Below are positions 22,948-33,884 of a DNA stretch of 64,000 nt, in pieces. Made by a program: the position numbers and the translations under genes. Origin of the DNA: Chrysopilus asiliformis (taxonomy: Eukaryota > Arthropoda > Insecta > Diptera > Rhagionidae); assembly GCA_964034945.1 (NCBI GenBank), contig OZ035960.1, forward strand, positions 31,178,368-31,242,367, given 5' to 3'. Each line of letters begins with the position of its first letter. The first letter of the stretch is position 1. The notes below the pieces were generated by a model. The model had not been told where the DNA came from. It worked only from the letters and a program-made list of their open reading frames with translations, and made no database searches.

Positions 22948-23270
22948 AGCCCAATTCAGACTAACGATTGCGTTTACGAGTGCGATTACGAGTGCGATTA
23001 ATCGATTACGATTGCGAATTCGATTGAAGTATCTCAACCAACGAGATCAAAGCTTTCACCGATAAGGAAATGAATGCTTTAATCTCATTGGTCGAGGAAG
23101 CTCAATCGTAATCGGAATCGTAATCGGAATCGTAATCGGAATCGTAATCGGAATCGTAATCGGAATCGGAATCGTAATCGTAATCGTAATCGTAATCGGA
23201 ATCGTAATCGGAATCGTAATCGCAATCGTTAGTCTGAATCGTAATCGCAATCGTTAGTCTGAATTGGGCT
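22948..23270. mobile_element. TWA-flanked MITE, AACGATT family, intact copy
   Basis: Perfect 25-bp TIRs at 22,948-22,972 and 23,246-23,270 (outer AGCCCAATTCAGACTAACG), with TTA at 22,945-22,947 and 23,271-23,273. The core has a second inverted pair around AGATCAAAGCTTTCA. Related copies are at 757-893 and 62,064-62,209. Confidence 0.85.
23104..23245. repeat. Hexamer-based minisatellite inside the MITE
   Basis: TCGTAATCGGAA units, varying between TCGTAA and TCGGAA, fill the right half of the element. They appear to have grown from the CGATTAC-type motif of the TIR. ORFs reading ITIPITIP or DYDSDYDS are translations of this tract. Confidence 0.9.
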
Positions 23271-23273
23271 TTA

Positions 23274-24074
23274 CACGGTAATGATAACACATCGCCACCG
23301 TCCACTGGACCTACAGCATGTTAACTAAAAAATCTTCACGACTGACAAGGCTAAAACAAAATTAATTACTTTTGAAATAACCGTTGACTTTTGATAGATG
23401 GAAAATGCTGCCAGAATTTCACATAACAATGTGGACGGAATTGATATTTTTCAAGTTGAGGGTATCCGTTTTTTGAGCCCATTTTCTTAATCTAAATTAC
23501 AAACATATTTATTTGTTGTGTGCTAAAGTTTCTGCGTTGAAATAACCGAAAATTAAGCATGTAAATTTTTTACCATAAATCATCATTCTAATTCACCTGT
23601 TTTAGTAAAGTGGGAGCCCTGTCACCAAGTCATTCCTTCTGTCTTGATAGACACAAAACTCTTTGCGTTTGAGCATTCTAATAAAGAACAAAATACTCTT
23701 CGGTGAGAAGGGAAAATATCCCACCCAAACATGAAACAAAAATTAAATTATTTTATTTTGGAAATCTGGATTTTTAATTAGAATATTTAACCTGGCAATG
23801 ACAATTGCTTAAGTAAACAACAAGAAATAGTGGAACCTAGGCATCTATCAAAAAGTTACGGTTATAGTGCATTCAACTATAGTAAATTTTCGTTGATTTT
23901 CGGCCAACAACAAAAAATAGTTGAACTACCAACATACAGCAAGTTGCTGAAATGTAGTCAATTTATTTAACCAGACCAAATTATTGTCCACTTTTGTGGT
24001 ACTTCAACTAGTCTTAGTCGTTGGCTAAACTCGACGAAAATTGTAAGTTAATTTATCAAAACTTTTTTTTTGAG
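23274..24074. other. AT-rich, no supported gene
   Basis: No ORF, TIR pair or domain. Near 23,860-24,010 there are a few AACTATAGTAAATTTTCG-type words distantly like the TAGT repeat. Confidence 0.35.
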
Positions 24075-24077
24075 TAA

Positions 24078-24425
24078 AGGCCCAACTACGATCGACATAG
24101 CAGCGCATATGTAGCTGCATATGTAATTTCCATAATAAGAAAGTCAATGTTATTACCCACAATAGACATGTGTCAAAGTGTTGCCACTTTCAAACCTTCG
24201 TTAAACTTTCGTTAAGCATGAATGATTCGATACAAATGGAACTGGCATATGTAAATAGTAAACATAACCTAAAATTTTAGTGTGAATTTAATAATATTGT
24301 GGCCATATTAATTTCCAATTGAGGTAAAATGAAGATTAGCTTTTATTTTGACAGCTATGTATGTCAACATTCGTTGGGAATTTGACATTAACATATGCGC
24401 TTTTATGTCGATCGTAGTTGGGCCT
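24078..24425. mobile_element. TWA-flanked MITE, AGGCCCAACTACG family
   Basis: Perfect 22-bp TIRs at 24,078-24,099 and 24,404-24,425 (AGGCCCAACTACGATCGACA and two more bases), with TAA at 24,075-24,077 and 24,426-24,428. It has no coding capacity. TSD and GGCCC end are PIF/Harbinger-like. Confidence 0.85.
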
Positions 24426-24975
24426 TAAGATTAATCTTCTTTCAAGGACTCAAAGTGAATCCAGTATCCCAAATAATAAACGTTACCAGATAAAATTAAT
24501 TTACAACGCTATTAATGAATAGAGGTCCTGTACCTATATGAGTTAATTAGTCGTTTAAAAATAAGCGCAAAAATTCCATAAAATCTTACAATTAATTTTC
24601 AAATTGTTTTCGGTGGTGATAAAACGATTGCGCTAGGTTCCATCTTCAAGAAAAATTAATGGTAACGCGAGTATCCTTTTTTACTATTTTTCTTGCAAAA
24701 GCATTACGTAGTTTTTGAGATCGCTGATCACAAATCTGATGTAAAAGTTTTGAAATTTTTAGCAGAAGGTCCTGAAAGTTCACTTGGAGAATAAAATAGT
24801 CAACTTGAATTTTTGGTAGCGGAAATCGGGAATACAATTAAAATAGTTTATTTCAATTAAAATAGTTATCAATTTAAATAATTAACTATGAAATAGTTGC
24901 AAAATTGTAAATTTTACAACACAATGTTTAAAATCGACTATTTTAATAGTCATTACTCGAGAAATTGACTAATAT
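24426..24975. repeat. R4 fragment and diverged TAGT-repeat copy
   Basis: At 24,716-24,790 GAGATCGCTGATCACAAATC and AGAAGGTCCTGAAAG match the R4 block. At about 24,838-24,975 AATTAAAATAGTTTATTTCAA and AAAATCGACTATTTTAATAG match the TAGT repeat. The two are adjacent. The rest is AT-rich. Confidence 0.5.
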
Positions 24976-26881
24976 TTTTACAATCCTGAGCTGTGCTTCG
25001 GCATTAAAGGGTCTTTCCATGAGCTCTGGCTGAAATTATAACTATAGTATTATGTGTTGAAAATAATTATTTTACTTGTATTCCAGATTTTCGCTGTCAG
25101 CTAATCAAATTGGCTATCTTTTCATATAAACTACCATATCCAAAGTTGTTAAAAAAGTTATTGTCGGAATTTTTCCATATTTCTAAAAAGTATCGGCGAT
25201 AGGTCCAAAACACAATTATCATTTCAATACCTGTAAGTGTTTTTTTTTATGTTGTGATTGTGAAGTGGGCTCTTCGGTCGAATTTATATTTTTTTTAGCT
25301 TTCATCGTTACAGATTTTTTTTTTGATATTTGTTTCAAAATTAAAAGTTTCAGGAAAATGTCCAGCGTCGTGCACGTTCTATAATGAATTATTTTCTCTC
25401 ATTTACACAATTAAGTAGTTCTCAAATATTTATCTATTTTAAAATTTAGATTTAGACACCGAAAAAAAAAATTATAATTCATTGTTCTAACACGCACTCG
25501 TAATAGATCTTTATGTTTTAACGTATTTTTTTATTATTACCAGACTGGGTACTAAAAATGAAAAGATTTATACTGCAGGCAGGCAATATGGTCGATCCTT
25601 TTTCATTTTCAAGTATTTATCTTAGCCGTAGATTGTTCGGATGTTTATAGTCTAGATAGAAATAAAATAAAATGGAGTCTCTTGTGAAAAGGGTGCGATA
25701 TGGGAAAAGGGTCGTACCTTTTGGTCTGACATTTCGAGAAAAATATTTTATAGAAAAATTCAATTCAGTGGCGCCATCATCAACATAATTCAATGGGGAA
25801 AATCTTCTATACAAAGGAAAGTAAAGTTGAGTGCAAAATTCGTATACGTTGCTTAGAGGCGAAAAAATGCTATAGAAATATCGTTATGCTGAGGCGAACA
25901 GCCGACATCGTAACTGGAACTAAATTAATTTCATTTTAATTTTCTCCGATTCCTAATTAAAATTCCAAGCGTATATACCTAATTCCCAAAATCAACATTC
26001 TATTCAAGTTGGTATATTTTAGCGAGATGTGGGTTACTTGAAGGCTGAAGGTTATAGCGCCTAACTCTATTCTGACCATTTCCAGGCCTTCAGATATGGA
26101 TACGAAATTTACGGCCAAGGACGAAAAGCATAAAGACGAAGGATATAGCGTTCTTGATGAATATACCTACTTATCTGCATAAATATTAGATGGACATATG
26201 ATTTTCCGAACAGTAACTCTGCTATTTCGAGACGCGTTTTTAATGCTGGAGAGGGAAAGTATTGTATTCATGACGGACACCTACTCTAGAACGGGGGCGT
26301 TTTGGATCAGCAACTTCAATGCAATACTTGCTTAAAAGTCAAAATGCAAAGGATACACTTTTCCAAAATAATTTGATAAGCGGTATAAATGAAAGAAAGC
26401 CTTTTAAGATTAAAAATTTAAATAAACAATAACTCTTTCATAGCATCTCTTATTTTTTCTGCTACATGTTTCATCCCATTATTTCTGCTTATTCCGGAAT
26501 TAGAAATTGTTCCCAAATCTTCGTTGTTAGTTTCTACCAAATCTTCTTCAACATTATAGTGTATACAAATCGTCAGTCTAATGCTAGTTTGTGCCACTGT
26601 CATACGTTTTGTCACACCTATAACCCGAACTGGCATTCAGCTTCGGAAATGTTATGCAAAAACACCAATTTTACTATGATCCTAATAACTCGTTCTGGAA
26701 ACCCCTACATTCCATGCTTTTAATTTTAAAAATTCTAAAATCTATTGTTCACTTTCAAATTTACGAGAAAAAAGCTGCAACTGTCTGCAAAAGGCACAAA
26801 CCGATATGTGATGATACCTCATTAGCTTTCGTTCAATTTGAAAGCCCTGGTTTTTGCATTAAATAGTGCATCAATCAAAAA
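24976..26881. other. AT-rich, no supported gene; R3 fragment
   Basis: R3 fragment at 26,246-26,310 (TTCATGACGGACACCTACTC, then AGAACGGGGGCG). The ORF at 26,418-26,636 (-) was considered as a decayed transposase but not accepted. No other feature. Confidence 0.4.
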
Positions 26882-26970
26882 AAATGTTCTCGAACGTTTT
26901 TTTCTGATGACGCCAAGTCAGGAGAATAAGGTGGATGTGAAAAAACTATCTATTCGAGCTTTATGTGATT
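26882..26970 (-). pseudogene. Tc1/mariner-type transposase relic
   Basis: One minus-strand frame reads IKLE, a stop, IVFS, then HPPYSPDLASSE and NVREHF, ending at a stop. HPPYSPDLA followed by an acidic position is the region of the third catalytic residue in mariner-type transposases. At least one stop lies upstream and no TIRs were found. The relic is short and may be coincidental, but the motif is specific. Confidence 0.4.
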
Positions 26971-28660
26971 TTTTTTCCTAGGTGTATCAATGATTTCTAC
27001 TAGCCTTTCTACCTGAATTCATTGCTTAATTAGTGCAACCGCGTTTGTTAGTGGTCAGCTGGAAAGTATCTGCCACTAAAAAACATACACTTCTCGTGAC
27101 AGATACATAAAAAGGCTTATGAAATAGAAGTTTGCAGAGAAAAAAAAAACTACTTCCTTAGACATAATATAGCGCAGTAATCTATGAATATTGAGATTTT
27201 ACGTTCATGTTGATGCTTAACCAAGTGTTATTTTATATACTTGGAATTTCTTCCAATAATTACATAAATTTTATAAGTACAGTAAATTTCTACCACTATG
27301 TTTTTAACCAAAAATAGGTGAATATCAGGCGTTAAACGCAGTCACAATAATTTGAAATATAGATGATTTCATTCAAACTATGGGCGACTGCTGTCCAGAA
27401 ACTGATGAGTACATGACGAAACGGGACTGGTCAGGGGCAGTGAAATTTTCTAATATGGGAAATTTTGAAGAGAAAACATTAGCCCAAGGAGTTGAATGAT
27501 GCCTAAGGGACTCGAGAAACTCTCTGCTTTTGTTTATGAAGTGCATAAAACTCTCCAAACATAGGGCAAGGCAACCACTTCAGTTTCTGGCTTTTTGTTT
27601 GAATTTCTTAGAAAATTGCTTTCCAGAGGTTATATTTAACTAAATATCTCCTTAGATACATGACTAAATATAAACGAGCACATACATACGAAGGATACAC
27701 GTGCTTTCCCAGTGACAAGTTGCCTCATATTATACGTACAGTACATCTATCTATAGCCATATCTAAATTGGATGTAGTCGGTTTATAACACTACCAAATG
27801 AATGGTGAGAATAAAAGCGCCCACTCCGATAGAGTCTATCTGCTCTATTTGCTCTCGCCTGATGACTATGGAGGAGACTATAGAATTCGTTTTGGGATTT
27901 GGGGATTCAACCTTTATTATAGACTACTGAGTTCCTGCCACACCTTCATGTGATACAATGAAATGTGCCTTTGGCTAAGTTGCAAATAGCACACAAAGGC
28001 ATGGACGAAATATAGAAACATAGGCAAATCAAAGGATCTATTTCTCTGTCAGAAATTGACCCTTAGGCGATATTATTTAGTCGTTACGTTGACGATCTTA
28101 TAACAGCATAATTGGAGGTGGATTTTATGGTTAGGCAAATACTTTTGAATGTTTAAATTGGCCAATTTCATTGAAACGGGCTCCAGTCTAGCTGGCAATG
28201 GCAAAATGCGCGATATTATGCACTTGGGATTCAAACGAGAAAAATCTCAAAATTCTATACAAGGATGTCATTGTGTGGGCATCTATTTATTTACATATAC
28301 TTGATTATATTGCAAAATTTTAGGAAATCAGTTTTTTCAATGTCTCCGTTGGATAATTTTGAGAGTTTTTTTTTGTTTTCCGTTCGGAAGGATTTAGGAT
28401 TTTTTTAAGTCTCACTAGAGGATTTTGTACTGATAGTGAGTTTATGTTAATGTAATTACTTTAGTTGTGGTGGAATATTTTATTTGATGAAAATTCAAGC
28501 TTCCACTTGTTTTATTAAACTTTTAAATTGTTTTTTTTTTAAATTTTAGATTCCATCGTTTTTAATTTGAAACGAAAAAAAATTTACATCAAAATACTTT
28601 TTCCCGTTTTAAATCAATATTTCACATGAATATTTTTCAATCATATAATTGTGTCAACAG
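26971..28660. other. No recognised feature
   Basis: Somewhat less AT-rich between 27,370 and 28,000, with short ORFs on both strands (27,373-27,558 -) that show no domain. No repeats were identified by eye. Confidence 0.35.
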
Positions 28661-28710
28661 ATATGCAAACTGATTTTTTGAACCAAACCAAAAACCAGTG
28701 GAGCATTTAA

Positions 28711-29107
28711 CACGTTGAGCGCCACGTGCCCACCGGTGGTCATTCTTTAAATTACGCAGTAGGCCGCGTGCTTACGAGCGGGTATTCCTTGGTTGACATT
28801 CTGGGACCAACATTTTTTTTATTTTTTTTTATTGATTTATTGCAAGTACTATCGATTCCAAGTAAAATAGGTTTACATACTGGGACCAAACTTAATATTT
28901 CTCAAAGCTAAATATACATATGTAAAAGGTTCTTACTAGTGGTCACGATGTCTCGGAATGAAAATGTAGTGTGCCCGCGGGTGGTCACGTTGTCCCACCA
29001 TCGACATCCAATAATGACCACCGGTGGTCACTTGGTCTTCTGTTGGTCTTCTGTTAGTCTTCTGGAAAATTAAAATGTTCACCGGAGGGCACGTGGCGCT
29101 CAACGTG
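28711..29107. mobile_element. piggyBac-like MITE with TTAA target duplication
   Basis: TTAA at 28,707-28,710 and 29,108-29,111. TIRs begin CACGTTGAGCGCCACGTGCC on both sides with few differences over about 31 bp. Subterminal ACCGGTGGTCA-type motifs recur several times. TTAA is the piggyBac signature. No transposase is encoded. Confidence 0.85.
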
Positions 29108-29280
29108 TTAAATTTCAGTAAACCAAACCAAACCATTTTCTAAAACAAATGCGGTGTTAAACATGACGAGAACCAGAAAAAATGTTAAAAATGCCTAGAA
29201 CCAAAACCAAAAAAAAAGACCAAGAACCAGAAATTTTTTAAGCTTTAAATTTGAATTTTTGGGATCGAAAAGTTGTTATA

Positions 29281-29566
29281 GACTGTGTTTACATTAAGAT
29301 TCACTTTGAGGCGGCACGTATTTCCTCATTTCTCTGCCGTGTGCACGCGGTTCGCATCATCTGGATTCACTAAACCGGTTTCATCAACAAAACTAACCGA
29401 AACAGGTCACAACAACCAGACTCAAACCAGTTTGCGACCGATAATTTTAAGTGAATCTAAACTTCGTTCGCTCTTTTTGGTTTCCCTCCCCACTGCGTCC
29501 CTCACCATCACTTGGCCGGGGCGAAAGACGTGCCGCCTCAAAATGAGTTCTAATGTAAACACAGTC
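29281..29566. mobile_element. MITE with 39-bp TIRs (GACTGTGTTTACATTA)
   Basis: Arms 29,281-29,319 and 29,528-29,566 share GACTGTGTTTACATTA at the outer end and TTTGAGGCGGCACGT at the inner end. GTTTACA matches the subterminal core of the TWA cohort, but no clear TTA/TAA duplication flanks it. The ORF at 29,285-29,620 is not considered a gene. Confidence 0.75.
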
Positions 29567-29593
29567 ATTGTCATCTATTTTGGACCAGACTTA

Positions 29594-29911
29594 GGCCTAT
29601 GTTACACACGGCAACTTTAAACCGATATACGATACAAAAAGTTGCTGGTTAGTGCTGCACGCGGAAACAAGTTTCCGGAAACTTCTGTATATTACACAGT
29701 GAGTGTTTCATGTGTGTGTGAAGTTGGACGAACTGTCAAATCGCAAAAAAAACTTTCACAAACCCGTTCTTTGTGATTTCGTGCTTGTGTGCATATTTTG
29801 TCGCCTTGTTTCTACTTTCGGAACTGGCGACATTAGCCACCGCTTCCCTTACTTCTCGCGCCTATACTTAAGAAAAGTCACCGCTTAAAGTTGCCCTGTG
29901 TAACAGGGGCC
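29594..29911. mobile_element. TWA-flanked MITE, GTTACACAGGGCAAC family
   Basis: TTA at 29,591-29,593 and 29,912-29,914. The left end GGCCTATGTTACACACGGCA and inverted right end GGCCCCTGTTACACAGGGCA both lead into ACTTTA. The body is moderately GC-rich, and its ORF (29,703-29,888) shows no known domain. Confidence 0.8.
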
Positions 29912-30227
29912 TTAGAGTTCAGCATTTTTTTATGTTAATCTACTACCAAAAAGCATTTTACAGTCTAATGTTACAAACAAAACCAGTAAACCATTAAAAT
30001 TCCAGTGAACCAAAACCAGCAGCAAAACAAATTTTCGAATTTTAGAAACCAAAATCAAAACCAGAAATAAATTTTGAAATTTTAGGAACCAAAAACAAAA
30101 ACCAGAAACCCGATTCCTCCTTGAACAAAAACCGGAACTCACTCAAAAAACTTTTGGTTTGATTCTCTGGTGAAAAATCTTTTTTTTATCTTTTTAATTG
30201 CATTAAAAACATAATATATATTCATAC

Positions 30228-30416
30228 CTATTCTGGAATCCGAAGTATCGTTAAATTTGTTCGATTTGTATTCTTGGATCTGCTGCGTTTCAATTCTGTT
30301 CGATTGCGTATGATTGCGTATGATGTATGATACTTCTGCATGATGTTATACCAATTGAGTGGCGAATCGAATCGACTAAGTTTGGTTTTACGTTTTAACT
30401 TCGGATTCCAGAATAG
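30228..30416. mobile_element. MITE with CTATTCTGGAATCCGAAG TIRs
   Basis: Perfect 18-bp TIRs at 30,228-30,245 and 30,399-30,416, extending imperfectly inward. The interior contains repeated GATTGCGTATGAT. No TSD was assigned. Confidence 0.7.
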
Positions 30417-32349
30417 CCATGATTGTTTACAATTAATTACATTAATTTCGTGTAATTAATAAAAGTTGATTACGCGTAATTGACCTACACTGACGTATAA
30501 CCAGTGTCGGTTCGGGTCAACCTAAAATGTTATCATACTTGGAATTGTTTTGTTATGACCCAACTTTGTTAAAAAGTTTTCTTATCATATTTGTCAAAAT
30601 AAAAAATCAACTCCTGATAACAAAAACCGTCAACAAAAAAAACCCCCCCTATTTAAGTGCAGCTAAATTAAGAAGAAACCTTTCAATGACTTGTAATTGT
30701 GGGGGCGTAGCACGATTTACCATAAGCTCGATGTGGGATGTAATAAATCCACGGAAGTCACTTTAAGACAACCGGACCAAATTGGCTTTCCGGCCTTTCA
30801 ATGAATTCGAAACAACACTCAAATCACGCATACATAGCTATGGTACTCTCGGTTTATATCGCATTCAGAGTATTGGTTCATTTTTCTTGCTCACAGTTCA
30901 GTTGTACACTTTGCTTTTGTCACCCTGGGGTGGCAGATATTCAACCCTCAGCGTAAACGAGTCCTTCCACTTCCGCCGTACCCTATATTTCATTCGACTT
31001 TTCCTATGTTTTTTTTTCCTTTTTCCAACACTTCCATGGAAGAGCTTTCTTCTTATTGTAGGGAATATTGTACTGATGGGAACTAAAGAATTCTCTTCCA
31101 TCGTGGCAATGCCTTCAAGTGGTGACTCGTTAGAATGGATTCCATAAGCTCCAAGTATAGATGAGAATTTTCTTAAATTTTTATCTACAGATTTTGTTTT
31201 CCTTTCACATTTTCCGAATTTACTTTAAGGTCATTGAAATTCATCTTTCGTTTTCTGAAGTTAATTTGTTTTTCTTTTTCGGGTCCCTAACGAGCGCCAA
31301 TCCCTGAATTCATTTCATATACATCTAGGCTTCCAGTTTCTGGCAGCTATGTAGCCCTTCGTAATACGTCGTGGTCCTTTGATTCGTGAGACAGCAAACA
31401 TCCGACCGGGGACCGAAATATATATTAAACACTACCAAAACACTTGTTTCAATCTTCGGTAGCGCTGCACTCCCTATATTTTTCGACTCCTTGTTCCCGT
31501 TCCACGTGTACCACCCAACCCCATCAGGAGCTATGCCTCGATCAATTGATTGTAATCAGGCATCAAAGCGGGCGGCAGGCAATGTAAGAGCTTACGACAT
31601 ATAATACAAAATAAATCGGCTTTCAATCGGAAAGGACTTGAACAAAAAAAAAAAAAAGAAATTCCAAAGAAAAATTTCTATATAAATAAATAAAATATGA
31701 AATGAAAGGAAAAATTTCTCGGTCTTCCCTTATATATACAGAGCGTAGCTTAAAGGAAAATTTATCGGAAAACGCCTTTTAATGGAATCATTGAAACGCT
31801 TGTCTGAATTTTCCGGCAATGTGTTATTTATTCATGTAGATTTAAAAGTAGCTACACCCACCTACTAGGTACACAAATAGATAAATAGATGTATACATGT
31901 AGATTACGAAAAAAATTACTTTCTCGTACTGTTACTGCTGCCACAGTCTAAAGAAATCAAAATTTTTCTCCATCTTGTTGTATGTATGGAATTTTGTCGA
32001 TTTATTATTTGTTTATTCTTTGTTTGTTTACTGTATTTTATTTCTACTTCGCAGTTTTTTCATTTTTCTGCATTTTCTCCATTTTTATTAATTTTGGGGA
32101 AATTCATTCATATTTAGCTTTCTGGATCTTAAGAATTCAATTGTTTTTAGGCATAATGTTTTATTCATTGACTCATAATTTTATTATTGGCGCATTAGAA
32201 ATTAGATTAAGGTAAATTTATTAAATTGCCTTAAAAAGACCTTATGATTTATAAAAAGCTGCTTGTCTATGAGTTAAAAAAACGTTTTTCAAGGATTTCC
32301 TCATTATTTATGTTGAGACTTTAGTTTGATAATTTTTTTAAAGTTAGTC
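30417..32349. other. AT-rich, no supported gene
   Basis: Includes slightly richer DNA at 30,780-31,150 and 31,320-31,600 with ORFs (30,782-31,147 +, 31,386-31,604 +) lacking recognised domains or splice context. Confidence 0.35.
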
Positions 32350-32460
32350 GAAAACGTTTAAAAATCCCATCCCCCTCTCCATACAAATGAAATGGTTTTT
32401 TGCGTTTTTCTCGAAAATGATACATCGTACCGAAAAATGAAAAGAGGTAAAATTGTAGCT
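32350..32460 (+). repeat. R2 fragment
   Basis: Matches the R2 segment with CCCCCTCTCCATACAAATG, a T-run and TCTCGAAAATGATACATCG. Confidence 0.5.
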
Positions 32461-32620
32461 TTTCTTATGTTTTCATGTTTCATTTAGATGAATTTTCGTT
32501 TGAACGATCGTACTGGGTGTACTTTTTAAAATTTTTTCGAATTGAATTTTAATGTATGGAAAAAATAATGCCAAATCGCATATTTTTTCTCTACCACGTG
32601 ACGGTTTTGAGAAAGGTGCA

Positions 32621-32752
32621 GAAGAAAGTTTCAGAGTCATATTAGCGCAAAGGGGGAACCATACAAAACGTGACAATGGCAAGTAGGGGACGTCCAAAAA
32701 AGCAAAAAAAGGCAAAAGAAAGAAGAAGAAAGTTTCAGAGTCATATTAATTG
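32621..32752. repeat. Direct repeat of about 25 bp
   Basis: AGAAAGTTTCAGAGTCATATTA occurs at about 32,625 and again at about 32,729 in a purine-rich context. Just after it, TTAACACTCTAACTGCCACG at about 32,786 resembles a piggyBac-like MITE end without a confirmed partner. Confidence 0.6.
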
Positions 32753-32961
32753 CTGATAGGGCAGTCCCACTTCCTCACCTTGCCTTAACACTCTAACTGC
32801 CACGTCAGTCAAAAAGACCTAACGCCTAATTGTACACAACGGCCAGAATGAAAATTATTAAAGTGTTCGCTGCAACCGCGACTTTTTTTTGTAGTTGCAC
32901 ACATTTTATGGTAATAAAATAACATTTAGGTATAATTTTGTTTCAATTTTTTTTTCTCTTA

Positions 32962-33427
32962 AAGCTGATTTACAATGCAGCAGCAACGCCGACAGCAACA
33001 GCAACGTCACGGAGAAAGTGTTTTGATTGGTCGAGAATCGACTCTTTGACGTCAGATTTTCAGAGAGATATTTTGCTGCCGATTCATTTCTAATTCTAAA
33101 TTTGAGCAGCAACGCTAAGCAGCAACGTTGATAGCTGGTTTTTGTTGGTTATGTATACATATGATTGACATTTTAGGAACGAATTTCGTGGCGAATTTTG
33201 TGTTTAAAATGAAGTTTAAGATTGTTAATTAATAAAAATTTAATTTAGGTAATCATGAAAGAAAGATTAATCCCCAAAAAACTTCTAACAATTCGGGAAC
33301 GTCAATTTTTGCTGTTGCTGTTGCTGCTTCATTGTAATTCATCCGACAGCATTTCTCTTTTTGCCGTCGCTCTTTACGTCGACGTTGCTGTTGCTGTTGG
33401 CGTTGCTGCTGCATTGTAAATCAGGCT
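32962..33427. mobile_element. TWA-flanked MITE, GCAGCAGCAACG family
   Basis: TTA at 32,959-32,961 and 33,428-33,430. TIRs of about 45 bp share CTGATTTACAATGCAGCAGC followed by AACGCC and ACAGCAACAGCAACGT. Inner partial copies of the same CAGCAACG motif lie on both sides of the centre. CAG/CTG-rich words give short artefact ORFs. Confidence 0.85.
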
Positions 33428-33534
33428 TTAGTGCCTTTTTGACTGAAAACTAAATATTCGATAAAGGCCTAAAACTGAACTGAATTTTTTTTTTCGAATA
33501 ACGGTTTACCGTCATTATCTCGATACCGGTCTAA

Positions 33535-33799
33535 GAGGTTGTTTACATCTGACACTTTACTCCGCGAATTTATACTTCGACACGAAATCCATGTTGCACG
33601 ACCGTTTACACTACGATACAAAATTCTGAAATTTATTTCTGAAAAACGTCCGAAATCGAATTTTCAAAAGCATAAATTCAAATTTTGACAACTTTTACTA
33701 CGCGAATTTATTCTGCGATAGATGAATAAAATCCGCGGAATAAATTCTGAATAAAATTCGTGGAGAAATTCAAGAAAAATCGCAGGTGTAAACGGGGTC
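33535..33799. mobile_element. TWA-flanked MITE, GACCCCGTTTACACC family, copy 1
   Basis: TAA at 33,532-33,534 and 33,800-33,802. Ends are GAGGTTGTTTACATCTGACA and, inverted, GACCCCGTTTACACCTGCGA. Its partner at 47,586-47,848 has nearly the same length (265 versus 263 bp) and shares internal words such as CTGAAATTTATTTYTGAA. Confidence 0.85.
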
Positions 33800-33884
33800 T
33801 AAGATATCGAGTTCTAGTACAAACATTAGTTTTATTGGCATCAACTTTTGTCACACATAAAACTAATGAAAAATTCGGAACTTC

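Larger units (their letters stand above)
28661..30165. repeat. AACCAAAACCAG low-complexity repeat split by three MITEs
   Basis: The pieces 28,676-28,706, 29,112-29,245 and about 29,930-30,165 share words such as GAACCAAAACCAG and AACCAGAAA, and read as one degenerate element. Between them lie the elements at 28,711-29,107, 29,281-29,566 and 29,594-29,911. Its own ends were not defined. In style it resembles the AACCGG-rich hAT MITE at 37.5 kb. Confidence 0.5.

Noticed and set aside
23056..23305. ORFs reading ITIPITIP and DYDSDYDS
   Set aside because: Translations of the hexamer minisatellite within the MITE at 22,948.
23585..23605. Minus-strand AAACAG-GTGAAT as a third ratchet motif
   Set aside because: The upstream sequence is A-rich, not a pyrimidine tract, and the donor is weak.
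26418..26636. Minus-strand ORF with an IHYN...RDAMKEL pattern, considered as a PIF/Harbinger nuclease C-terminus
   Set aside because: The resemblance to LHN plus a C-terminal helix is too weak, the upstream region does not continue the domain in any frame, and no TWA-flanked TIRs surround it.
29285..29620. 111-residue ORF
   Set aside because: It runs through both TIRs of the MITE at 29,281-29,566, so the frame is a by-product of the element.
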